The position numbers and the translations under genes are program-made. This document shows positions 34,906 through 41,039 of a stretch of DNA of 43,869 bases, in pieces (the first letter of the stretch is position 1; each line of letters opens with the position of its first letter). The notes under the pieces were generated by a model that saw only the letters and a list, made by a program, of their open reading frames with translations, searched no databases and had not been told where the DNA came from. The stretch comes from Lentisphaeria bacterium (GTDB lineage: Bacteria > Verrucomicrobiota > Lentisphaeria > Victivallales > Victivallaceae), in assembly GCA_017508555.1 (NCBI GenBank), contig JAFVYP010000077.1:1-43869 (forward strand), given 5' to 3'.

Positions 34906-35748
34906 TTACAAACTCATCAGCAAGATGGCTGCAATACCGCAGATCATACCGACAATCTTTTTCGCAGAAAGTTTCTCTTTGAGAAAAATCACACTCAAAA
35001 CCAATGTCCCGAGAAAACTCATCTGGGCAATGGTCAGCACCACACTGGCGTCGCCATATTTGAGCGCAGAATTCATAAAAAAGACGATCCCCGCCACAAA
35101 AAGCCCGGAAATCACCCCCGTCAGGAGCATAGGTCCTTTGAAAGAGGCCCGGAAGGGTTCTTTGCGCAGCAGACAGTACAGTGCGCCGCCGCCGATCCAG
35201 AAAAAACTCATCATCAAACTGATGGCATTGGGATCAGCGCCCCGCATGATCCCGTATTTGCAGCTCAGGCCCAATCCGGCGCGCAGGAGAGAGGCCGTCA
35301 GAGCCAGAAACAATCCCAGTCGGGCTTTGGCAAAAGCGCCGCTTTTGTCAAAATCAAAAAAACAGATAACTGCGCCGACGGCAGCGGCCACACCGATCCA
35401 GCGGTGAAAATCAAGATGCTCCCCCAGCAGACAAGCTGCGCCGATGACGACCCCCACCAGATTCAGCCGGTAGATGGTGGAACAGACCCCCGCGCTCTGG
35501 TATTTCATGGATTCGATCAGCAGCAGATTGCCCACAAGAGAAAACAACCCGCTGACGATCCCCCAGAAAAGCGTTGTCTGCCAATTTCTGCTGAAATCCG
35601 CAGGAAGCAGGCACAGGGCGGCAAACCAGATCACGCCCACGATGGAAACAAATATGCCGACAGAACTTTTTTTGCCGGAAAACACTTTGAAAAGAAAATC
35701 ATTCAGTGCAGAACACACCAGACTGCAGACAGCAAGTAAAATCCCCAT
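34906..35748 (-). CDS. EamA/DMT-superfamily permease
   Basis: The 280-aa membrane protein has about ten transmembrane helices arranged as two EamA repeats (1-140 and 145-280), the usual layout of drug/metabolite transporters. The second half ends 'SFLGTLVLSVIFLKEKLSAKKIVGMICGIAAILLM', the typical last helices with a charged break. Substrate unknown. It is the first gene of a two-gene unit with the SGNH-like protein and has its own promoter. Confidence 0.88.
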   Translation of the reverse strand: MGILLAVCSLVCSALNDFLFKVFSGKKSSVGIFVSIVGVIWFAALCLLPADFSRNWQTTLFWGIVSGLFSLVGNLLLIESMKYQSAGVCSTIYRLNLVGVVIGAACLLGEHLDFHRWIGVAAAVGAVICFFDFDKSGAFAKARLGLFLALTASLLRAGLGLSCKYGIMRGADPNAISLMMSFFWIGGGALYCLLRKEPFRASFKGPMLLTGVISGLFVAGIVFFMNSALKYGDASVVLTIAQMSFLGTLVLSVIFLKEKLSAKKIVGMICGIAAILLMSL

Positions 35749-35788
35749 AACGGTCTCTCTTTTTTGAAAACTTTTTTGTCGGAACTAT

Positions 35789-35817
35789 AAAATACTCCAC
35801 AACGGGAAACAATTCAA
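35789..35817 (-). promoter_or_regulatory. Promoter of the DMT permease operon
   Basis: TTGAAT (35812-35817), a 17-bp spacer and TATTTT (35789-35794) on the minus strand, 41 bp before the start codon. Confidence 0.65.
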
Positions 35818-35846
35818 CCATCCCGCCGGCTCTATTCAGAATGCTT

Positions 35847-36012
35847 TGTTCCCGACAAGGGTCGATGGTATCGCGGGGAGGGGGCCGAACGTCGGCTCCG
35901 TTATCTTTCTTTTCGCGGGAAAAGAGGTTTTCCCCTCCCCGCACCCCACCCCTTTTCGAGAAAAGCGAAGTATTTTTTAGTTTTTATCATTTATCTACCC
36001 GTATCGGGAACA
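35847..36012 (-). repeat. 166-bp MITE-like element containing repeat copy B
   Basis: The 134-bp core (35847-35980) is the inverted copy of 1-134. Its outer end TGTTCCCGACAAGGGT (35847-35862) is matched in inverse by ACCCGTATCGGGAACA (35997-36012), 13 of 16 positions pairing. The whole thus looks like a short element with terminal inverted repeats. The 10-bp word CTATTCAGAA occurs on both sides (35832-35841 and 36016-36025), a possible target-site duplication, though not flush with the ends. It lies between the 3' end of the TadE-like gene and the DMT promoter and encodes no protein of note. Confidence 0.7.
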
Positions 36013-36015
36013 GAA

Positions 36016-36684
36016 CTATTCAGAAAAAACGGGCATATAAACAACGTTTCCGGGGGCATCCTCAAGCATTCGGGGGGTGATCCGCACGCCGAAGAGCCGC
36101 TGAAAAGTCCTGTAAAGGGCATTGACAGTCCCAGCCCGGTGATGAAGGCTGTTGAGGGTCGTGACATTGTTGATATTCTTCGCCCGTCCGGCCACCAGGT
36201 CGGCAGCGCCCCGGGCATTCAAGTTGGCAAGCCCTGTGACAAAATCAGCCTTGAACACCTGAGGATCCGCATTGCGCATATCCTTCCACTCTTCCAGCTT
36301 GGCCTGAACAAAATAATCATTGGAAAATGTGCCGGGTTCGGAAACAGCACCATTGGTAAAAGCCGGGGGGAAAGAACCGATCGTATTGCCCTGAACATAC
36401 CCGGTCCGGTCCATCGGAGAAAAATCAAGATAATCGCTGTCTTTGTAAATATCCGGTTTGAAGCGTTTGACCACCCCGAACTCCGCCAGCCGGGGCGGTG
36501 TGCCTTCTCTGGTATCGGATGCTGTCAGCTCTGCATCATTTCTGGCCTGGGTGAATGCATAAAGATCCGCATCCGAAAGGCCGCTGATAAAGACCAGTCC
36601 GAGAAAGACGATGGTGAATCCGAAAAGCAGCATGACCAGTTCAATGATCGCCTGCCCCTGTTCGCTGTGCCGGTTGTTTTTCAT
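36016..36684 (-). CDS. TadE-like membrane-anchored pseudopilin
   Basis: The 222-aa product begins 'KNNRHSEQGQAIIELVMLLFGFTIVFLGLVFISG'-like, given here in pieces: a short polar head with 'EQGQAIIE' and one transmembrane helix, the TadE/TadG signature of minor Flp pilus components. The exported part has no motif I know. Its start overlaps the preceding gene by ATGA and it is last of three. Its stop codon lies in one of the two CTATTCAGAA words flanking the repeat element. Confidence 0.8.
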   Translation of the reverse strand: MKNNRHSEQGQAIIELVMLLFGFTIVFLGLVFISGLSDADLYAFTQARNDAELTASDTREGTPPRLAEFGVVKRFKPDIYKDSDYLDFSPMDRTGYVQGNTIGSFPPAFTNGAVSEPGTFSNDYFVQAKLEEWKDMRNADPQVFKADFVTGLANLNARGAADLVAGRAKNINNVTTLNSLHHRAGTVNALYRTFQRLFGVRITPRMLEDAPGNVVYMPVFSE

Positions 36685-38693
36685 AATCTGACGGGTCCTT
36701 TATCCAGATCGGGCGTATCGCGATGATGGCCGAACCCCTCTTCCGTTCCGGGACCGGAGGGGTATCCCGCCCCATAGCGGATTGTGGGATCCACGTCATC
36801 ATTGGTAACCAAACGTCCTTTGGAATCAATAACATAGTACTCTCCGGAATCGTAAGAGATGTAGATGCGTTTGGCTATTCCTCCATTGATAAGGTCCGGC
36901 ACCTCGACGATCTGTTCTCTGCGGGATTTGTATTTATCCTCCGGATCCCGGCAGACCCGGGGCTCCTGAAGCCAGCCCATGCCTTTTTTATTTTTTTTGC
37001 AATAGACATACTTTTCCCGGATACGATCCCATTTTTTCAGCATATTTTCATCGACCCTGACATTGCAGTCGGGATTGAATCCGTAATTGAGAAAATCATC
37101 CCGTTCGATCAGATGTTTGAGGGCCTCCAGATAATGCTCACATCCGGGCGGCAGGGGATTTTTGCTGTTTCTGAGGGAGTCCTGGGGAGCCAGCCACTCC
37201 AGAAATTTTTCCAGATTGGATTCATATATGCGCAATACGCTGAACCCGTAAGGGATCGGCATGTATGTCGGCATGATGACGACCTTATCAAAAACAGGCA
37301 TGACCAGCGGAATGGCGATGGGCGGATTGTTGTCAGAAAGTTCTCCCAGGGTCTTGGCAATGGAACCGGGACGGTAATCCGTGGCATACGATTCGCTTTC
37401 TGTCGAGGCAAGATGTTTGGGACCGACCAGCGTGGAATTGACGCCGACACCGGTCAGGATGCCGCCCCGGCGGTTGCGGTTCACACGCTGACGGACGACC
37501 CTGTCCAAATTGACATCGCAGCTTTCCATATAGGCGGCAGGCCCCTCAAAGCGGTACTGCTTTTTCACTTTTTTACGCAGGACCTGCTTGTTGAACCAGT
37601 AATTATAGTGGTACTGGTCATAATCCTCCTCCACGGAACGGTAGTATTCCGGATACCAGCTTTCATCGTAACAGAACCATTTCATATCCACATTGTCAGG
37701 CAGTTCCTTCATGGACTTGTAAACACTGTCCCTGACATCCGCAGAGGCTTTATCCAGCGCGCGGAGAAGATGATTGCTGATATTGAAATTGCGGTCATCG
37801 AATGTTGAGTAACCGCTGAACGGCGAAAACAGATTCCGGACTCCCAGGGTCAGGATCTCACTCTCGTTGGGAAATTTATTCAGCGAAAAATCAATATTCC
37901 ACCACTTGCTGTATAAATACGGCTGACTCCACTTTCTGTAATCTTTGGCAAATTTGTAAAGGGAATCATGCCACGATGACTGACGCGGCGGATCTTCCGC
38001 TTCGATCTCACGGACATGGTTCATGATCGTTTTGTAAAATCCCTCATCCGCAAGCTCAGGAGGAGACACGACCGGTCCCCGGGCCGTTCTCACATTGGGA
38101 TAAACAGCAAGGCCTCTTGCGCCGATTTCCTGAAGCAGGGAAATATAGGGTTCTCGCCAGCGGTAGTTGTTGATGACGTCATCCGCACCGCCCAATTCGG
38201 ATCTGTACCGGTAACTGGTGCTGACACGTTCCAGATAATTGATCATGGCTTTGCTGTCAGCCGCAGGCAGTCCGTTGGCTTTTGCCGACTGCTGAGCGGC
38301 CGCAAATCCGATCAGGGGACCGATAAAAGCAACACGGGTCTGCATTTCCGTCAGCAGATCGACTCTTCCCTGAAGGGCCTGACGGCGTTTTTCGATCTGC
38401 TCATTATCCTCCGGTGTAACGGGGTTTTCAGGGACTTGCGGCAGAGGCACATTCCAGTTATCCTCACCTTCAAGAAGCGCCGAGCAGGCTTTGAAAAGGT
38501 TGATCTCTCCGATCAGGTTCAGAGAGTTGCGCTGCCAGACAGCCCCGGTCAGAGCGGAAGACTGCAACCCCGTTTCCACCTTGAGTTTTGCCCGGATGAC
38601 ATTGTGGATGTCAAAGATATAGAGGACAGCAAGAAAAAGCAGCGTGATCATAATCACGCCGGAAACAAGAACCTGACCGGATTGCTTTTTCAT
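36681..38693 (-). CDS. Large TadG-like envelope protein
   Basis: The 670-aa product starts 'MKKQSGQVLVSGVIMITLL', a TadG-type head (S-G-Q then a transmembrane helix, about 8-27), followed by a long extracytoplasmic region. The next stretch, 'NVIRAKLKVETGLQSSALTGAVWQ', matches the region after the helix in TadG proteins, where methyl-accepting or alanine-rich helices occur. The rest is rich in Tyr, Trp and Asn with no von Willebrand domain seen. It is the middle gene of the operon, 9 bp after the first and 4 bp overlapping the third. Confidence 0.78.
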   Translation of the reverse strand: MKKQSGQVLVSGVIMITLLFLAVLYIFDIHNVIRAKLKVETGLQSSALTGAVWQRNSLNLIGEINLFKACSALLEGEDNWNVPLPQVPENPVTPEDNEQIEKRRQALQGRVDLLTEMQTRVAFIGPLIGFAAAQQSAKANGLPAADSKAMINYLERVSTSYRYRSELGGADDVINNYRWREPYISLLQEIGARGLAVYPNVRTARGPVVSPPELADEGFYKTIMNHVREIEAEDPPRQSSWHDSLYKFAKDYRKWSQPYLYSKWWNIDFSLNKFPNESEILTLGVRNLFSPFSGYSTFDDRNFNISNHLLRALDKASADVRDSVYKSMKELPDNVDMKWFCYDESWYPEYYRSVEEDYDQYHYNYWFNKQVLRKKVKKQYRFEGPAAYMESCDVNLDRVVRQRVNRNRRGGILTGVGVNSTLVGPKHLASTESESYATDYRPGSIAKTLGELSDNNPPIAIPLVMPVFDKVVIMPTYMPIPYGFSVLRIYESNLEKFLEWLAPQDSLRNSKNPLPPGCEHYLEALKHLIERDDFLNYGFNPDCNVRVDENMLKKWDRIREKYVYCKKNKKGMGWLQEPRVCRDPEDKYKSRREQIVEVPDLINGGIAKRIYISYDSGEYYVIDSKGRLVTNDDVDPTIRYGAGYPSGPGTEEGFGHHRDTPDLDKGPVRL

Positions 38694-38702
38694 AAAACGG
38701 CA

Positions 38703-39260
38703 CTACTCCAGATAAACAGAAGAATAATTGTAAAAGGTACTCTTACCCGATGGACTGGGCGTTCTGGAGATCCCCATGAGCTTCCCCAGCTGCTCTGCGA
38801 TCAGAGGCGCATTGCGCAAAGTCACACTTGCCTCGACATTGTCGGCATCTGCTCTGCCGCTGAGCCTGATCTCCGGCTGGGTTTCCCGCTGGGGATACCA
38901 GTATTTGTACCAGACCCCGCTCTTGTCGCCGTCAACCATGTAGTTCTGGGCATCAGACAATTCGTTGCCGCTGCGGAACCCCAGGGAGGGCCCGGAGACC
39001 GGCAGGGCAGCCACGCGGACAGCCCGGTTGGTGAAATTATCCTTGTAACCGAGCGCCCGGCCCTTGGCGCCGAAATAGGAGGCGTAACGGCAGAAGAGTT
39101 TTGCATTGCACCACTGATAGATCTGAAGCAGAGCAAAAAAGAGGAAACACATGAAACAGAGAGCGACCATGGCCTCAAAAATAGAAGCTCCCCGTTCACG
39201 CTTCCTGCTGCCAGAGAGTTTTTTCCCTCCTGCGGTTCCTGTTATGATGTGTTTTTGCAT
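38703..39260 (-). CDS. TadE-like minor pilin protein
   Basis: The 185-aa product has a basic, cytoplasmic head of about 25 residues, then 'RERGASIFEAMVALCFMCFLFFALLQIYQW', split here only by eye into the 'RGAS.FE' processing-type motif and one helix. That is the TadE pattern in which a conserved Glu follows the G. A soluble exported domain follows. It is the first gene of a three-gene unit with its own promoter. No TadA ATPase, TadB/C or CpaC-like secretin is in the window, so the machinery must lie elsewhere. Confidence 0.8.
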   Translation of the reverse strand: MQKHIITGTAGGKKLSGSRKRERGASIFEAMVALCFMCFLFFALLQIYQWCNAKLFCRYASYFGAKGRALGYKDNFTNRAVRVAALPVSGPSLGFRSGNELSDAQNYMVDGDKSGVWYKYWYPQRETQPEIRLSGRADADNVEASVTLRNAPLIAEQLGKLMGISRTPSPSGKSTFYNYSSVYLE

Positions 39261-39284
39261 AGTTACAGAAGCATCTCCGGAACA

Positions 39285-39313
39285 AAGATAATACCGCGTG
39301 CGGATATTTTCAA
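39285..39313 (-). promoter_or_regulatory. Promoter of the TadE/TadG-like operon
   Basis: TTGAAA (39308-39313), a 17-bp spacer and TATCTT (39285-39290) on the minus strand, 25 bp before the first start codon. Confidence 0.75.
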
Positions 39314-39405
39314 CCGCAAACAGAAAAAAAACGTTATTTTGAGCAAAAAAATTGTTTTTTTCTGCAAAAAAGTGAAAAAAATATAAAAAAAAGCTGTTTC
39401 AAGGC
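39314..39405. promoter_or_regulatory. A-tract-rich region between divergent promoters
   Basis: This 92-bp stretch holds at least six runs of five to eight A or T, spaced roughly by a helical turn. It includes an inverted repeat CAG-A8-C / G-T7-CTG (39321-39332 with 39354-39364). It lies directly upstream of the -35 boxes on both sides. Such DNA is usually curved and may act as an UP element for either promoter. Confidence 0.55.
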
Positions 39406-39434
39406 TTGACTAATGCCGGAAAGTTGAGTATAAT
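39406..39434 (+). promoter_or_regulatory. Strong promoter of the 61-aa protein gene
   Basis: TTGACT (39406-39411), a 17-bp spacer and a perfect TATAAT (39429-39434). It is the closest match to the sigma-70 consensus in the window and is preceded by A-tracts. Confidence 0.85.
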
Positions 39435-39487
39435 TAAACAGTGACAGGCAGAAAGCTGCCGCAAAACAACCTCAAAAGGAGAGAAAA

Positions 39488-39673
39488 ATGGATTACAAGT
39501 TCTACGATGTGAAGAAAAAAACCTCCGTCACCACCGCGATCACCGAATGCAAGGTTTATGGTGAAGGGACCCGTGTCCGTTATGCCGTTTGCGGCAAAAC
39601 TTCTGATGGCCGCAACCTGTTGGTTTTCGTCAACAAGGAAACTTACGACAAGGCTGTCAAGGCTGTCAAGTAA
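39488..39673 (+). CDS. Small conserved-looking protein of unknown function
   Basis: The product is 61 aa: a lysine-rich, beta-rich small protein ('YKFYDVKKKTSVTTAITE', 'RVRYAVCGKTSDGRNLLVF') ending in a short basic helix. There is no signal peptide. An AAGGAG site lies 8 bp before the ATG, and the best promoter of the window lies upstream, so expression is probably high. I do not recognise the family. Downstream there is an imperfect terminator, then two lipoprotein genes. Confidence 0.8.
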   Translation: MDYKFYDVKKKTSVTTAITECKVYGEGTRVRYAVCGKTSDGRNLLVFVNKETYDKAVKAVK

Positions 39674-39697
39674 GAACGATTTTCCGGTTATCATTGG

Positions 39698-39733
39698 AAA
39701 AAAAGCATCCGTAAAAAAGGTTGCGTTTTTTTT
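39698..39733 (+). terminator. Imperfect terminator after the 61-aa gene
   Basis: AAAAAAAGCATCC and GGTTGC-G-TTTTTTTT pair with one mismatch and one bulge, ending in eight T. It lies 24 bp after the stop codon. A second hairpin, TCCGGGG/CCCCGGA (39783-39801) followed by GATTTTT, stands between it and the next gene and may terminate or attenuate read-through. Confidence 0.65.
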
Positions 39734-39865
39734 GAAAGTAAAAAATCATTCGTTTCAGATTGCAGCAGGGAAACAGTTTGGATCCGGGGAAGTGCCCCGG
39801 AGATTTTTCAAACAGTTTTTTGCCACAGTCTGGAGTAACAACAACAACATATAAGGTAAAAGATC

Positions 39866-40246
39866 ATGAAACGTCTTTTCATTCTGTCTGTTGCCGCCGC
39901 GGCGGCAGTGGTCCTCACCGGCTGCTCCGCGCTGGAAGTCGCCAAGCAGTCTGACTTCGGCGCCTGCCGTCCCACGACCAGCGGCAAGACCGTCGGTCAC
40001 GTCAGCGTCACCGCCCACGGTCTCTATCTGCTGTGGATCCCCCTCATCACCGGTTCTGTCGATCAGTACGGCACTCCCTGTTTCCTGACCGATACGGCCA
40101 ATCCCAGCACCCTTGCCTGCGCTGTTACCAAGAAGGGTAAGGAACTCGGCGGCCGCAAGGCTATCGACCTGGTCACCACCGGCGCTTCCAAGGGCTTCCT
40201 CTTCTACTACAAGACTGCCAGTGCTTCCGCAACTGTCATTAAGTAA
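39866..40246 (+). CDS. Small lipoprotein, paralogue 1
   Basis: The product is 126 aa with a lipoprotein signal peptide and lipobox LTGC at residues 17-20. The mature protein is small and beta-rich, with the hydrophobic stretch 'HGLYLLWIPLITGSV' in its first half. The gene downstream encodes a protein of identical length with the matching stretch 'WGIYLFMIPLITGD', so the two arose by tandem duplication. I see no consensus promoter directly upstream; transcription may continue from the 61-aa gene. Function unknown. Confidence 0.85.
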   Translation: MKRLFILSVAAAAAVVLTGCSALEVAKQSDFGACRPTTSGKTVGHVSVTAHGLYLLWIPLITGSVDQYGTPCFLTDTANPSTLACAVTKKGKELGGRKAIDLVTTGASKGFLFYYKTASASATVIK

Positions 40247-40270
40247 GTTACTCAAAAAGGAGTCAAGAAT

Positions 40271-40651
40271 ATGAAAAAAGCATTGCTTTTCGTTATGATG
40301 GCCGTTGCGGCTGCAGTCTTCACCGGCTGTGCTTCCGTTAATGTTGCCAGTGCTGCAAAACTCAATGGCGAGCAGCTTTCTTACAGCGGCCAGGCTGTTT
40401 CTCACATCCAGGCCGAAAACTGGGGCATCTACCTGTTCATGATCCCGCTGATTACCGGTGACACCGCCAACCCCGGCAAGACCGTGTTCCTGCAGGATAC
40501 CGTCACGGTTCCCCAGGTCGTCAAGCTGGTGGCTGCTGAAGCCAAAAAGCAGGGCGCCAAATACACCCTGAACGTTGTCAGCGCTCCTGCGACCAATCCC
40601 TTCTTCTTCGGAATCAAAGAGGTCCATGTCTCTGCCAACTTCGTCAAGTAA
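40271..40651 (+). CDS. Small lipoprotein, paralogue 2
   Basis: The product is 126 aa with signal peptide and lipobox FTGC at residues 17-20. The layout is the same as in the neighbour 24 bp upstream: 'GQAVSHIQAENWGIYLFMIPLITGD' (shown in two overlapping parts by eye) aligns with 'GKTVGHVSVTAHGLYLLWIPLITGS'. Both end in a short beta-strand and a terminal Lys. AAGGAG precedes the ATG. A strong terminator follows. Function unknown. Confidence 0.85.
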   Translation: MKKALLFVMMAVAAAVFTGCASVNVASAAKLNGEQLSYSGQAVSHIQAENWGIYLFMIPLITGDTANPGKTVFLQDTVTVPQVVKLVAAEAKKQGAKYTLNVVSAPATNPFFFGIKEVHVSANFVK

Positions 40652-40674
40652 TCGCCTGATTATTTGAAAATTCA

Positions 40675-40716
40675 AAAAGACTGCCGCACTCTTGTTCAAA
40701 GGTGCGGCAGTCTTTT
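40675..40716 (+). terminator. Strong terminator after the lipoprotein pair
   Basis: A perfect 15-bp stem, AAAAGACTGCCGCAC (40675-40689) with GTGCGGCAGTCTTTT (40702-40716), is followed by more T. It is the best terminator in the window. Confidence 0.95.
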
Positions 40717-41039
40717 TTGTCTCTTCAATGCGTTGTCACACAAATTAACCGATCTTTGCAGACGCGTATCCCCTGTTCGTCCGTTTGCTCCCGTGGCAGT
40801 TTGCGGTTCGTATGCCCGCAACTTGCGCCCGGGGCCGTTTGCGTTTTGTCCCACTTCAGGCAGCCGCGCTCTCATTTGTCACATGGATCTTTCTCCGTAT
40901 CATCGGCACAGAGGGCGTTTACCGCGGTCAATACGCTGAAGCATGCAGGCGCCGGAAAAGGCAGCTCCTCTGCCCCACCGGCAATGCAGCCGGCAAACGG
41001 AACAGAGGAGCAAACGTCAAATGAGCCTGTGCAGAAAGA
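40717..41039. other. Intergenic stretch without a convincing gene
   Basis: About 320 bp lie between the lipoprotein terminator and the convergent symporter gene. Open frames on the plus strand are Arg/Ser/Cys-rich and have no ribosome site, so I leave them out. Near its right end GCTCCTCTG (40964-40972) and CAGAGGAGC (41003-41011) form a 9-bp stem with an inner GCCGG hairpin. On the minus strand this is followed by TGCCTTTT and could terminate the symporter transcript. Confidence 0.5.

Noticed and set aside
35841-35980. Short ORFs in repeat copies A and B encoding FSREKKDNGADVRPPPRD-like peptides
   Set aside because: The same peptide appears in both because the DNA is repeated; there is no ribosome site and the frames differ at their ends.
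40717-41039. Small protein or RNA gene downstream of the lipoproteins
   Set aside because: Frames lack ribosome sites and look random; apart from one hairpin near the right end I see no RNA family signature.
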